A stretch of DNA of 48,469 bases from Leyella lascolaii (GTDB lineage Bacteria; Bacteroidota; Bacteroidia; Bacteroidales; Bacteroidaceae): contig NZ_LT556038.1 in NCBI RefSeq assembly GCF_900079775.1, forward strand, positions 410,149 through 458,617. The letters are read 5' to 3'. The notes below the pieces were generated by a model that worked only from the letters and a program-made list of their open reading frames with translations, made no database searches and was not told where the DNA came from. This document shows, piece by piece, positions 17,311 through 26,482 of this stretch. Position 1 is the first letter of the stretch, and every line of letters starts with the position of its first letter. The position numbers and the translations under genes were made by a program.

Positions 17311-17609
17311 TATACTGACATCATACACCTGTCAGGCATGATGCCGCTGCCTCACTGCACCATCCGCGAACGCAGCCTGGCTCTTTTCCATGTCAGGCAT
17401 CAGTCCCTATGCACCATTACCGACGCGCAGGCTTACCGCCACACGGCGTGTCCGCACTTACGGAAAGCACCGCTGTGGAGAAAGACATGACGCCTCGCAT
17501 AACATCGCCATGCGTATGCCGGAGAACGGCTGGGGGAAAGAAACATCCGTGAAATGTCATTGTAAAACATTTATAATTGCTGAGAAACGCGGGCGCAACA
17601 TGTCTCCTT

Positions 17610-17617
17610 TAATTTTG
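17610..17617 (+). promoter_or_regulatory. Candidate -7 box of the TonB receptor operon
   Basis: TAATTTTG followed by CAGC matches TAnnTTTG, 32 bp before the start codon. A matching -33 is not clear, which may mean activator dependence. Confidence 0.5.
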
Positions 17618-17649
17618 CAGCCGGAAAATAAGACATAACATATTAGGAA

Positions 17650-20454
17650 ATGACAAGAGTAAAAAGATTTGTCGCCGCAACGGCACTGGCTCTCATATCG
17701 GCTGTCGCGGCATACGCAGAAGGGATAACAGGCACAGTGCTCGACAAGAAAGACCGTCAGCCGCTCATCGGAGCCACGGTGCAGGTGGCGGGAACAGGCG
17801 TGAAGGCAATAACCGACATAGACGGGAAGTTCAGCCTCAACGGTCTGAAGGCAGGAAAATACAGCATCACCGTAAACTATATTTCATACAAGACAGTGAC
17901 CCTTGACGGCGTCGAGGCTATGAAAGACACCGAAGGACACGCTCTCACCATTGAGATGGAGACCGACGAGCAGACGCTCGGCGAGGTGTCAGTGGTGGGC
18001 ATAATGAAGCAGAACACCGACGTGGCTATGCTCCAGGCGGCACGCAAAAGCCAGTTGGTGGTGAGCAACGTGTCGGCTCAGGAGATAAAGCGCACGCAGG
18101 ACTCGAACGCGGGTGAGGTGATAAGACGTGTGCCGGGCGTGAGCATAATAGACGAGAAGTTTGTCATGGTGCGCGGTCTGTCGCAGCGATACAACAACGT
18201 ATGGATAAACGGCGGAGCCGTGCCGAGCAGCGAGGCTGACTCGCGCGCCTTCTCCTTCGACATCATCCCGAGCGCGCAGATAGACAACATGCAGATAATA
18301 AAGACCCCGGCAGCTGAGTTCCCGGCAGACTACAGCGGCGGCTTCATCACCATAAACACGAAGGACATACCCACGGAGAACATAGCCGAGATACAGGTGG
18401 GAGGCAACTGGAACGACGCCACCGCCTTCTCGTCATTCAGACATGCCAAAGGCTCGGGCACCGACTTCCTCGGCTTTGACAACGGGCTGAGAGGACTGTC
18501 GGGCGGCATCAACGCCACGCTCAACCCCATCGCAGGCAACGGCACAGACCTGCTGAACAACGGTCTGAACAACGACTGGCGCATAAGGGAGAGCCATCCG
18601 CTCGGCGACCTGAAGCTGTCGGCTAACATCGGACGCCGCTGGAGATGGGCGGGAAGGCAGATGGGACTCATCGCCGCGCTGAACTACAGCAACGAGTACA
18701 GGAAGTATGAGGACATGACCAACAACCTGTTCGGCGTGTACAACACCGAGGACGACAGGTCCAACTATCTCAGACGCTCCACCGACGACCAGTACAACCG
18801 CAACGTGAGACTGGGAGCTATGCTCAACATGACGCTCCTCTCAGCCGACGGCAACAGCAAATACCAGTTCAAGAACATATTCAACCAGCTGGGAAACGAC
18901 CGCTACACATGGCGCGAGGGCGTGAGCGCACAGTCTGACACGGAGCACTCCGCAGAATACTACTACCGCAGCCGCACCACATACAACGGACAGCTGACCG
19001 GCAAACACACTTTCCGAAACGACGAACTGGACTGGAGCGCAAGCTATTCATACGCCAACCGCAACGTGCCGGACAGACGGCGGTATCAGGTGAACGACGC
19101 TCTGGAGACCGGAGTGATACAGCTCACCAACTCGAACGACATCTCGCGCGAATGGACAAAGCTCGACGAGCACATCGCCTCAGCCGCCGTGAACAACAGG
19201 CACAGCTTCAAGTTCGGCTCATGGGAGCCGGTGCTGAAGTTCGGAGCCTACGGAGAGTACCGCACAAGAAAATACACCACGCGCGACTTCATATACAACT
19301 GGAACGCCGCAGACAACACTCTTCCGGACGGATTCAGGCAGAACGACCTCTCCGAGATGCTCAGCGACGAGAGCTACTTCGGTGCGGACCGCCTCTATCT
19401 GATGGAGGAACAGCACATGCGCAACAACTATAAAGGCAACAACACTCAGGGTGCGGGATACATCGCGGCTACCATCCCGGCTGGCAGACTGAGCATACTT
19501 GCGGGACTGCGCTACGAATACAACCACATGGAACTCATCACCAACACCCGCGACTATGAGGAAAGCCCGTTCAGCCACAACTATGAATACAGCGACCTTT
19601 TCCCTTCGCTGAACACCACCTACAAGATAAACGACAAGCATCAGGTGAGGTTCTCGTACGGAAAGACGGTGAACAGACCTGAGTTCAGAGAGGTGTCGCC
19701 GTCGGTGTTCTACGACTTCGACCTTGCATCCAACGTGGAGGGAAACACCGAACTCAAGCCCTGCTACATACAGAACGTGGACCTGCGCTATGAGTTCTAC
19801 CCCTCGAAAGGCGAGGTGATATCGCTGGCGGCATTCTACAAGCACTTCGACTCGCCCATAGAATGGACCTACACCGTGGCTGGCGGAACAAACCTGATAT
19901 ACTCATACATGAACGCCAAATCGGCAAAGAGCTACGGACTGGAGCTCGACATACGCAAGGACCTGTCGTTCATCGGGCTGCCCGGCTTCAGCTGGTCGTT
20001 CAACGGAGCGCTCATCAAGAGCCGCGTGAACTTCGAGAAAGGGTCGAGAGAGGAAGACAGACCTATGCAGGGACAGTCGCCCTATCTCATAAACACAGGA
20101 ATATTCTACAACAACGACAAGCTACAACTGAGCGTGGCGGCTCTCTACAACCGCATAGGCAAACGCATAATAGGCGTGGGACGCAGCGAGGGAACGACGA
20201 GCGACAACGAGGCTCTGCGCGTGCCCGACAGCTACGAGATGCCGCGCGACGTGATAGACCTGTCCGTCTCGAAGATGTTCGGCAGCCACTGGGAGGTGAA
20301 GTTCAACGTGCGCGACCTGCTCGCACAGACTGTATACTACAAGCAGTTTGCCGACGTGCACTACCAGGACGGCAGCCGCAAGGAAGTGCAGCAGATAACA
20401 AGGGCGTTCAAGCCCGGACGTAACTTCGGACTGAGTGCCGTATACAAGTTCTGA
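17650..20454 (+). CDS. TonB-dependent outer-membrane receptor
   Basis: The 934-aa receptor has a signal peptide (MTRVKRFVAATALALISAVA). An N-terminal CarboxypepD_reg domain follows (GITGTVLDKKDRQPLIGATV, DIDGKFSLNGLKAGKYSI; residues about 25-115). Next come the plug (VIRRVPGVSIIDEKFVMVRG, about residues 125-250) and a long beta barrel ending in GLSAVYKF with the terminal aromatic residue expected for BAM insertion. It should import a substrate using TonB energy. The next gene, 68 bp downstream, encodes a surface lipoprotein and not SusD, so this is not a classical SusCD polysaccharide system. The substrate is unknown. Confidence 0.88.
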   Translation: MTRVKRFVAATALALISAVAAYAEGITGTVLDKKDRQPLIGATVQVAGTGVKAITDIDGKFSLNGLKAGKYSITVNYISYKTVTLDGVEAMKDTEGHALTIEMETDEQTLGEVSVVGIMKQNTDVAMLQAARKSQLVVSNVSAQEIKRTQDSNAGEVIRRVPGVSIIDEKFVMVRGLSQRYNNVWINGGAVPSSEADSRAFSFDIIPSAQIDNMQIIKTPAAEFPADYSGGFITINTKDIPTENIAEIQVGGNWNDATAFSSFRHAKGSGTDFLGFDNGLRGLSGGINATLNPIAGNGTDLLNNGLNNDWRIRESHPLGDLKLSANIGRRWRWAGRQMGLIAALNYSNEYRKYEDMTNNLFGVYNTEDDRSNYLRRSTDDQYNRNVRLGAMLNMTLLSADGNSKYQFKNIFNQLGNDRYTWREGVSAQSDTEHSAEYYYRSRTTYNGQLTGKHTFRNDELDWSASYSYANRNVPDRRRYQVNDALETGVIQLTNSNDISREWTKLDEHIASAAVNNRHSFKFGSWEPVLKFGAYGEYRTRKYTTRDFIYNWNAADNTLPDGFRQNDLSEMLSDESYFGADRLYLMEEQHMRNNYKGNNTQGAGYIAATIPAGRLSILAGLRYEYNHMELITNTRDYEESPFSHNYEYSDLFPSLNTTYKINDKHQVRFSYGKTVNRPEFREVSPSVFYDFDLASNVEGNTELKPCYIQNVDLRYEFYPSKGEVISLAAFYKHFDSPIEWTYTVAGGTNLIYSYMNAKSAKSYGLELDIRKDLSFIGLPGFSWSFNGALIKSRVNFEKGSREEDRPMQGQSPYLINTGIFYNNDKLQLSVAALYNRIGKRIIGVGRSEGTTSDNEALRVPDSYEMPRDVIDLSVSKMFGSHWEVKFNVRDLLAQTVYYKQFADVHYQDGSRKEVQQITRAFKPGRNFGLSAVYKF

Positions 20455-20522
20455 AAAAGCATCATAAAACAACATGACAACCATTCATACAATTAATAAT
20501 TATGTTTAACCAAACAAGCATT

Positions 20523-22049
20523 ATGAACAAATTCAAATTCTACGGATGCCTCGGCATCCTTGCCGCATCGTTCACATTCTGTGCCTGCGGCGACGATGAT
20601 GACAACGGGAAAGAAACCGAAAAGAACGACGTGACATGGTCTACCGACGGCGGATTAAAGGCTTGCGACCACATCCTTTTCACTGCCGACGGCGACGCCA
20701 ACGTAAGCGACAACGGCAGGCAGATAGGCAACGGCGACCAGGAGTTTGTCTTCACAGGCAAGCAGACCATAAAGAAAGGCACCTACATCCTCAAAGGCTG
20801 GGTGTACATAGCCGACGGTGCGGAACTCACAATAGAGCCGGGCACGATAATAAAGGGTGACAAGCAGACAAAGGCTTCGCTCATAGCAGAGCGCGGCGGC
20901 AAGCTCATCGCACAGGGAACAGCGCAGGAGCCCATCGTCTTCACATCAGAGGAGGCTAAAGGCAACCGCCGTCCGGGTGACTGGGGAGGCGTGATTCTCT
21001 GCGGAAGAGCGGTGAACAACAACACCGAGATGCAGATAGAGGGCGGTCCGCGCACCAAGCACGGCGGATCGGACAACAGCGACAACTCCGGCGTTCTGAG
21101 CTATGTGCGCATAGAGTTCGCAGGATATCCCTTCCAGACCGACCAGGAGATAAACGGCCTTACACTCGGTTCGATAGGAAGCGGAACGAAAATAGACCAC
21201 GTGCAGGTGTCTTACTCTAACGACGACTCTTACGAGTGGTTCGGCGGAACGGTGGACTGCAAGTATCTCGTGGCATACAGAGGATGGGACGACGACTTCG
21301 ACACGGACAACGGATTCAGCGGCAACGTGCAGTTCGCACTGTCAGTACGCGACTCCAAGATAGCCGACACGTCGCAGAGCAACGGCTTCGAGAGCGACAA
21401 CAACGCAAGCGGCTCGACAAGCTCGCCGTTCACTTCGGCAGTGTTCTCCAACGTGACTTTCATCGGTCCGAAGGCTGTAGACGCATCGTTCCAGAACAAT
21501 TCCGACTACATCAACGGCGGCTCTGTGTATCCCAACAACGGCTCAAGCCTCGGACGTTTTCAGGCAGCCATGCACATACGACGCAACTCTCACCTGAACT
21601 GCTTCAACTCTGTGGCAGTGGGATGGCCCATCGGTCTGATACTCGACAACGAGAAGGGCGACACCCAGGGAGCAGCGACCGCAGGCACACTGAAGCTTAA
21701 CAACATATGGTTCGCAGGCATGGACGTGCTCGGAACAGACTTCAACAAGATATACGAGGACGGTCTCTACGACTATGAGACAGGCACCGTTGACAACACA
21801 AAGAACTCCTTCGCCCACACGTTCTTCGAACTGGCTGCGAACAACAACAGGCATTTCGACTCGGCTGACGGATGGTTCGACCGGACAGGATATATCCCCG
21901 CAGCAGGCAGCCCGCTCATCGGTGCGGCATCGTTCACAGAAGCCATACTCAACGGATGCACAGCAGTGGACTACATCGGTGCTTTCGCTGCCGGCGACAC
22001 ATGGCTCGACGGATGGACAAACTTCGACCCGCAGAACGCCGACTATTGA
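20523..22049 (+). CDS. Surface lipoprotein with beta-helix-like repeats
   Basis: This is a roughly 508-aa lipoprotein. The signal peptide (MNKFKFYGCLGILAASFTF) leads to CAC-GDDDD. The acidic run after the lipidated Cys resembles the lipoprotein export signal that places Bacteroidetes lipoproteins on the outside. The body has repeated beta-strand turns such as GAELTIEPGTIIKG, GKLIAQGTAQEPIVFT and ALSVRDSKIADTSQ, consistent with a parallel beta-helix fold. An in-frame ATG at 20502 would put seven residues before the signal peptide, so I start at 20523. It probably works with the TonB receptor upstream, perhaps capturing its ligand. A strong terminator follows. Confidence 0.8.
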   Translation: MNKFKFYGCLGILAASFTFCACGDDDDNGKETEKNDVTWSTDGGLKACDHILFTADGDANVSDNGRQIGNGDQEFVFTGKQTIKKGTYILKGWVYIADGAELTIEPGTIIKGDKQTKASLIAERGGKLIAQGTAQEPIVFTSEEAKGNRRPGDWGGVILCGRAVNNNTEMQIEGGPRTKHGGSDNSDNSGVLSYVRIEFAGYPFQTDQEINGLTLGSIGSGTKIDHVQVSYSNDDSYEWFGGTVDCKYLVAYRGWDDDFDTDNGFSGNVQFALSVRDSKIADTSQSNGFESDNNASGSTSSPFTSAVFSNVTFIGPKAVDASFQNNSDYINGGSVYPNNGSSLGRFQAAMHIRRNSHLNCFNSVAVGWPIGLILDNEKGDTQGAATAGTLKLNNIWFAGMDVLGTDFNKIYEDGLYDYETGTVDNTKNSFAHTFFELAANNNRHFDSADGWFDRTGYIPAAGSPLIGAASFTEAILNGCTAVDYIGAFAAGDTWLDGWTNFDPQNADY

Positions 22050-22074
22050 AAAAAGCTGAAAGCTTACTGTACAT

Positions 22075-22173
22075 AATAAATGTGTCTGACAACGTTTCAC
22101 GAAGTTGTCGGACACATTTATTGTATTCCGGAACACACAGAATAAAGATTATCAGCCTGCAAACAGGCTGATA
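22075..22173 (+). terminator. Terminator hairpins after the lipoprotein gene
   Basis: AATAAATGTGTC-T-GACAAC (22075-22093) pairs with GTTGTC-G-GACACATTTATT (22104-22122), a 19-bp stem with one mismatch and a 10-nt loop. A second small hairpin, TATCAGCCTG with CAGGCTGATA, lies at 22150-22173. The rest of the gap to 22332 is AT-rich and shows nothing further. Confidence 0.75.
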
Positions 22174-22331
22174 TAATCAAATTACATAAATCACAAATAC
22201 AGAATTATAAGCCGACATTCATATTCATATAAATTAACAGAACAAGAATTGCCATTACCTATAAATTGTATATTTTTGTAAAAACAATCTGACAACTTTA
22301 CATATATAAGCAATCTATTAAAATAAAAACG

Positions 22332-22574
22332 ATGATGGGACAAAACACTTTTCCTAAGACATGGATGACAGAAGCGATACTTGTCACTCTCTTCTGTTGC
22401 TTTCCATGTGGCGTCATCAGCATTATATATGCATCTAAGGTAAGCACAAGACTGTCGCGTGGAGATGAAGAAGGTGCTTACGAAGCAAGCAGAAAAGCCG
22501 AGATGTGGGTGAAAATCAGCTTCTGGAGTATAGCCGGATTATGTATATTAAGTGCAGTTCTTAGTGTATTATAA
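22332..22574 (+). CDS. CD225/dispanin family small membrane protein
   Basis: The 80-aa protein has two hydrophobic segments (residues about 15-35 and 58-78). Between them is the dispanin-type core: AILVTLFCCFPCGVISIIYA followed by SKVSTRLSRGDEEGAYEASR and a KAEMW helix. These match the CD225 (PF04505) pattern of CC near the first membrane segment and an A-x-x-A-S-x-x-A helix. The cellular role of bacterial members is not settled. The DUF2752 gene starts 42 bp downstream, and the two probably form an operon. ATG at 22332 or 22335 are equally possible. Confidence 0.8.
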   Translation: MMGQNTFPKTWMTEAILVTLFCCFPCGVISIIYASKVSTRLSRGDEEGAYEASRKAEMWVKISFWSIAGLCILSAVLSVL

Positions 22575-22615
22575 GGAATTCTTCTAATTCCATACTTATG
22601 ACAACAGATTATTAA

Positions 22616-22978
22616 ATGGGAAAAACGACCATTCTGATAATTGCGGCAGGCATGACTGTCGTATATTTTTTTATAGACCCGACAGCAAGTCCGCTATTTC
22701 CAAAATGTCCGTTTTGGTATGTCACAAACATAAAATGTCCCGGCTGCGGCTCACAAAGAGCCATCCACGACCTGCTGCATCTTGACATAACTGCGGCATG
22801 CAGCCACAATCTGTTAATGACACTGTCCATTCCATATTTACTGTTACTTATTTATTCTCAGCAGAATCAAAAACGTCATCCGAGACTTTACAAAACATTG
22901 TATGGTAGAGTTGCCATATACGCAACATTAATAATAATTGTCATTTGGACTGTATTGCGAAATCTTTTCAATATATAA
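22616..22978 (+). CDS. DUF2752 membrane protein
   Basis: The 120-aa protein has three hydrophobic segments (residues about 3-19, 60-82 and 95-115). It carries the DUF2752 signature KCPGCGSQRAIHDLLHLD near residue 40, whose CxxC pair could bind metal or form a disulfide. Function is unknown. It follows the CD225 gene, and both are smaller and more AT-rich than their neighbours. It ends at a terminator shared with recA. Confidence 0.85.
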   Translation: MGKTTILIIAAGMTVVYFFIDPTASPLFPKCPFWYVTNIKCPGCGSQRAIHDLLHLDITAACSHNLLMTLSIPYLLLLIYSQQNQKRHPRLYKTLYGRVAIYATLIIIVIWTVLRNLFNI

Positions 22979-22983
22979 GACAA

Positions 22984-23031
22984 AAGCGGCAGGCATGTCC
23001 GACGTTACAGTCTGAACCATGCCTGCCGCTT
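22984..23031. terminator. Bidirectional terminator between DUF2752 gene and recA
   Basis: AAGCGGCAGGCATG (22984-22997) and CATGCCTGCCGCTT (23018-23031) form a perfect 14-bp stem between convergent genes. Confidence 0.8.
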
Positions 23032-23059
23032 GTATTGCGTTTCCGGTCTCGCCGCCGCA

Positions 23060-24088
23060 TTATTGTTTCTCGGCGAGAGCCTGCATTATCTTGCCTTCAA
23101 GCTCCTCGCAGAGTTCGGGATTGTCCTTGAGCAGTGACTTGGTGGCGTCACGTCCCTGTCCCAGACGGGAGCTTCCGTAAGAATACCACGAGCCGCTCTT
23201 CTGGATGATGCCGCACTCCACGCCAAGGTCGACAATCTCTCCTACCTTTGAGATGCCCTCTCCGAACATTATCTCAAACTCCGCCTTGCGGAACGGAGGA
23301 GCCACTTTGTTCTTCACAACCTTTACCCTTACGAGGTTGCCGATAATCTGGTCGCCGTCCTTAATGCCCGTAACCTTGCGGATGTCGAGGCGTACGCTGG
23401 CATAGAACTTGAGCGCGTTGCCGCCCGTTGTGGTCTCCGGATTGCCGAACATCATGCCTATCTTCTCACGCAACTGGTTGATGAAGATGCACGTTGTGTT
23501 GGTCTTGCTGATGGTGGATGTGAGCTTACGCAACGCCTGACTCATCAGACGAGCCTGCAATCCGACGTTGTTGTCACCCATGTCGCCCTCTATCTCCTTC
23601 TTCGGAGTGAGCGCGGCAACGGAGTCGATGACTATGATGTCGATAGCCGAAGAGCGTATGAGCTGGTCGGCTATTTCGAGAGCCTGCTCGCCGTTGTCGG
23701 GCTGCGATATCCACAGATTGTCCACATCCACGCCCAGCTTAGCCGCATAGAAGCGGTCGAAAGCATGCTCCGCGTCGATGAAAGCCGCTATTCCGCCAGC
23801 CTTCTGCGCCTCGGCAATGGCATGGATGGCAAGCGTTGTCTTACCGGAGCTCTCCGGTCCGTATATCTCAATGATTCGTCCGCGCGGATAGCCCCCCACC
23901 CCAAGAGCCGAGTCAAGGGCTATGCTTCCTGTCGGGATGACCTCGACGTTCTCTATATGTTCGTCACCAAGTTTCATGATAGACCCCTTACCGAAGTCTT
24001 TCTCTATCTTCGACATTGCCGCCTGAAGAGCTTTCAGCTTGCCCTCATTTGAGGCGGCAGCGCCCGTATTTTCCTTTTCCTTTGCCAT
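23060..24088 (-). CDS. recA: Recombinase A
   Basis: RecA forms the filament that carries out homologous pairing and triggers SOS cleavage. The 342-aa protein is complete. It has the Walker A motif GPESSGKTT (residues 77-85), the [20 protein letters not shown] stretch, Walker B region [15 protein letters not shown], and loop L2 with [26 protein letters not shown] (quoted only in part by position, near residues 200-225). No intein or insertion is seen. It stands as a single gene with a terminator-like hairpin on each side. Confidence 0.98.
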   Translation of the reverse strand: MAKEKENTGAAASNEGKLKALQAAMSKIEKDFGKGSIMKLGDEHIENVEVIPTGSIALDSALGVGGYPRGRIIEIYGPESSGKTTLAIHAIAEAQKAGGIAAFIDAEHAFDRFYAAKLGVDVDNLWISQPDNGEQALEIADQLIRSSAIDIIVIDSVAALTPKKEIEGDMGDNNVGLQARLMSQALRKLTSTISKTNTTCIFINQLREKIGMMFGNPETTTGGNALKFYASVRLDIRKVTGIKDGDQIIGNLVRVKVVKNKVAPPFRKAEFEIMFGEGISKVGEIVDLGVECGIIQKSGSWYSYGSSRLGQGRDATKSLLKDNPELCEELEGKIMQALAEKQ

Positions 24089-24122
24089 TTAGGTTCTGTT
24101 TTCAATTATGAATGAATGTGGC

Positions 24123-24180
24123 GCACGCCGCGATCCGGCGACAGTCTGCCGTCAGAAGAGGCTGTCCGGGGCAGGCGTGC
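24123..24180 (-). terminator. Inverted repeat downstream of the saccharopine-dehydrogenase-like gene
   Basis: GCACGCC (24123-24129) pairs with GGCGTGC (24174-24180), with an inner ACAG/CTGT pairing, in the 129-bp gap before recA's start codon. It could terminate the minus-strand gene ending at 24218, although it also lies within the likely recA promoter region. Confidence 0.4.
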
Positions 24181-24217
24181 GTTGGGTTGTGCGATGAAAA
24201 ATGCAGGCTGAGGAGTG

Positions 24218-25411
24218 TCAGAGTTCAAGATCCGCGTTGAAGATCTCATGCCATGGAAGTCCCTGTTTGTTGAGTTGCTCCATGAAAGGATCGGGATCGA
24301 ACTCCTCGACATTCCACACACCGGGACGGCGCCACAGCCCTTTGAAGAACATCATGGCACCTATCATTGCCGGCACACCTGTGGTATAGCTCACTCCCTG
24401 CATGCCTGTCTCGTTGAAGGCAGCCTGATGCGAGCAGTTGTTATATATATAATAGGTGAGCTCCTTGCCGTCTTTCAGTCCGCGTATGCGGCATCCTATG
24501 CTTGTCTGTCCCTCGTAGTTCTGACCGAGATCCTGCGGGTTTGGCAGCACAGCCTTGAGGAACTGCAGCGGCACTATCTTCTTTCCCTCATAGTCGATGG
24601 GCACGATGCTTGCCATGCCGATGTTCTGAATGACGCGCAGGTGTGTGAGATACTCCTGTCCGAAAGTCATCCAGAAGCGCGCGCGGCGTATCGTGGGATA
24701 GTTCTTCACGAGGCTCTCTATCTCCTCATGATGGAGCAGATAGCTCTCCTTCGGACCGATTTCCGGATAGGTGAGCGGCTTGTGTATCTCGAGAGGCTCG
24801 GTCTCCACCCACTTGCCATCCTCCCAGTAAAGTCCTTTCTGGGTTATCTCGCGGATGTTGATTTCCGGATTGAAGTTGGTGGCGAAAGCCTTATGGTGGT
24901 CGCCGGCGTTGCAGTCGACGATGTCAAGATACTGTATCTCGTCGAAATGATGCTTTGCGGCATAAGCCGTGAAGATGCTTGTCACGCCCGGGTCGAAGCC
25001 ACATCCCAGTATGGCAGTGAGTCCGGCGTCCTCGAAGCGTTTCTTGTAAGCCCACTGCCACGAGTATTCGAAGTGAGCCTCATCCTTCGGTTCGTAGTTC
25101 GCCGTGTCCAGATAGCTGCATCCGCAAGCAAGGCACGCCTCCATGATGGTGAGGTCCTGATAAGGCAGCGCGAGGTTTATGACCAGCTCAGGCTTGTAGT
25201 CGTTCATGAGAGCCTTGAGCTGTTCGACGTCGTCGGCGTCCACCTGAGCTGTCTTGATATTAGGATTTCCTATTGCCTCGACAATCTTGTCGCACTTCGA
25301 CTTAGTGCGGCTGGCAATCATGAAATCTGTAAACACATCGGCGTTCTGAGCTATCTTGAACGCAGCTACGGTGGCAACGCCTCCCGCGCCAATCATTAAC
25401 ACTTTTCCCAT
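24218..25411 (-). CDS. Carboxynorspermidine dehydrogenase-like (saccharopine dehydrogenase family)
   Basis: The 397-aa protein has the N-terminal Rossmann motif MIGAGGVATVAAFK. Family-typical segments follow: SRTKSKCDKIV, LVINLALPYQDLTIMEACL, YLDTANYEP, GCGFDPGVTSIFTAYAAK and CNAGDHHKAF. Length and motifs match the COG1748 enzymes that reductively condense aspartate semialdehyde with a diamine to carboxy(nor)spermidine, the first step of the alternative polyamine route known from gut Bacteroidales. The decarboxylase partner (nspC) is not in the window. The assignment over true saccharopine dehydrogenase rests on length and remembered family members. Confidence 0.82.
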   Translation of the reverse strand: MGKVLMIGAGGVATVAAFKIAQNADVFTDFMIASRTKSKCDKIVEAIGNPNIKTAQVDADDVEQLKALMNDYKPELVINLALPYQDLTIMEACLACGCSYLDTANYEPKDEAHFEYSWQWAYKKRFEDAGLTAILGCGFDPGVTSIFTAYAAKHHFDEIQYLDIVDCNAGDHHKAFATNFNPEINIREITQKGLYWEDGKWVETEPLEIHKPLTYPEIGPKESYLLHHEEIESLVKNYPTIRRARFWMTFGQEYLTHLRVIQNIGMASIVPIDYEGKKIVPLQFLKAVLPNPQDLGQNYEGQTSIGCRIRGLKDGKELTYYIYNNCSHQAAFNETGMQGVSYTTGVPAMIGAMMFFKGLWRRPGVWNVEEFDPDPFMEQLNKQGLPWHEIFNADLEL

Positions 25412-25461
25412 ATTTTCTCAGATATTAGTTGTTTTCAAGCAATTTATGAATAATGAACATC

Positions 25462-25516
25462 CATGCCGGACATTGCAGGAATCCGCAAACTGACTCCGGA
25501 AGGAACGTCCGGCATG
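25462..25516 (-). terminator. Terminator of the conserved unknown gene
   Basis: CATGCCGGAC (25462-25471) pairs perfectly with GTCCGGCATG (25507-25516). The right arm abuts the stop codon of the minus-strand gene ending at 25517. Confidence 0.65.
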
Positions 25517-26116
25517 TCACTTCAGTTCGTCCGACCTTATGCCAAGGGCACTCATGAGCGAGTAGCCGAGTATTTCCTGTCTGAAATTGCCGCCGGGCAT
25601 GGGCTGCATGGCGAACATTGTGACGCGCTTCTCGTCGTCCACGCGGCGGAGGATGTGGCACAGACAGTCGTAGAGTGCGGCGCGACTGTCATCCGGGACA
25701 ATCATTATGCGCCTTGTCTCCTTACCGGCACACACTGCCTCGACCACATCGGCGAAGAAGTCGTCGCGGCTTACGATGTCCTCCACTGGCAATGCCGAGA
25801 TGGAGAACTCGCCGAGATTGTCCTTGAAAGCCTTGCCGCTGAGCTCGCCGGCAAGATTGCCCGGAGCGAAATTTTCCAGTACGGCATGCTCACGGTCGTG
25901 TATGAGCACCACCTGCACGTGGTTGTCTCCCTCGCGCACTCCGCCGTCGAGAGCCACGCAGTCTATCCATCTCGCCATGTCAGCCTTAGGTATGCGCCTG
26001 CCTATCATGCGCTCAAAATTGACTATAAGATTGAATGCCACGCGGTCGATATAGCCTGCATCGGCTATGATGACGTTCTCGCTCCACTTCACACTGTTGT
26101 CTGTCATGTTGTTCAT
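25517..26116 (-). CDS. Conserved Bacteroidales protein of unknown function
   Basis: This is a 199-aa cytoplasmic protein without signal peptide or membrane segment. It begins MNNMTDNSVKWSENVIIADA and includes VAFNLIVNFERMIGRRIPKA and HVQVVLIHDRE. I recognise it as a type of protein conserved in Bacteroidales (similar to DUF6621 as I recall it), but I cannot assign a function. An in-frame extension to 26152 is less likely because it crosses a promoter box. ATG at 26116 or 26107 are both possible; a TATCTTTG box at 26129-26122 would give an almost leaderless transcript. The end is marked by the hairpin at 25462-25516. Confidence 0.65.
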   Translation of the reverse strand: MNNMTDNSVKWSENVIIADAGYIDRVAFNLIVNFERMIGRRIPKADMARWIDCVALDGGVREGDNHVQVVLIHDREHAVLENFAPGNLAGELSGKAFKDNLGEFSISALPVEDIVSRDDFFADVVEAVCAGKETRRIMIVPDDSRAALYDCLCHILRRVDDEKRVTMFAMQPMPGGNFRQEILGYSLMSALGIRSDELK

Positions 26117-26119
26117 ATT

Positions 26120-26240
26120 AGCAAAGATAATGCAAGGCGAGTGCATAAGCAAGGCTGCGAAACAGAGTTTTGCCCGGCTTGATGCTGCCGAATATCATCT
26201 TATCTTATGCAAAGATAAGACAAATCGGGCGCAGAACAAA
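26120..26240 (-). promoter_or_regulatory. Promoter repeat upstream of the conserved unknown gene
   Basis: On the minus strand, TTTG (26240-26237), a 19-bp spacer and TATCTTTG (26217-26210) match the consensus exactly. GCATAAGATAAG follows, as at nhaD and the acetyltransferase gene. A second TATCTTTG lies at 26129-26122 immediately before the start codon. The rest of the 366-bp gap to 26483 holds only the terminator at 26411-26447. Confidence 0.65.
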
Positions 26241-26410
26241 ATAAATAAAAGGAATAGTTCCATTTATTTTTCATACGTAGACAGAGCCGTGTCCATGCCG
26301 GGGCGGTACGGAGAGGACGCACCGTAGGACTGGAAAAGCCGTTTACATCTGTCACCGTACGGCGAATGCTGCGACCCACACGAGAACGCCCCGCCATGCC
26401 ACACAGCAGA

Positions 26411-26447
26411 CAAAAGAAAAAGGAGCCTGCCTCACGGCAGCCCCTTT
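26411..26447 (-). terminator. Terminator of the sigma-factor operon
   Basis: On the minus strand, a GC-rich hairpin (AAAGG..CTGCC paired with GGCAG..CCTTT, 26419-26447, loop TCAC) is followed by TTTTTCTTTTG. It sits 36 bp after the stop at 26483. Confidence 0.75.
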
Positions 26448-26482
26448 CTGTTGATGAAGAAACATTTTTATGAAAATATTGA

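Noticed and set aside
17130..17318. 62-codon open frame rich in Ile and Tyr over the AT-rich tandem repeat
   Set aside because: Its composition is a direct result of the AT-rich repeat; no start signal or conserved motif.
24215..25399. 394-codon plus-strand open frame opposite the carboxynorspermidine dehydrogenase-like gene
   Set aside because: It mirrors the gene almost exactly and has no protein-like composition.
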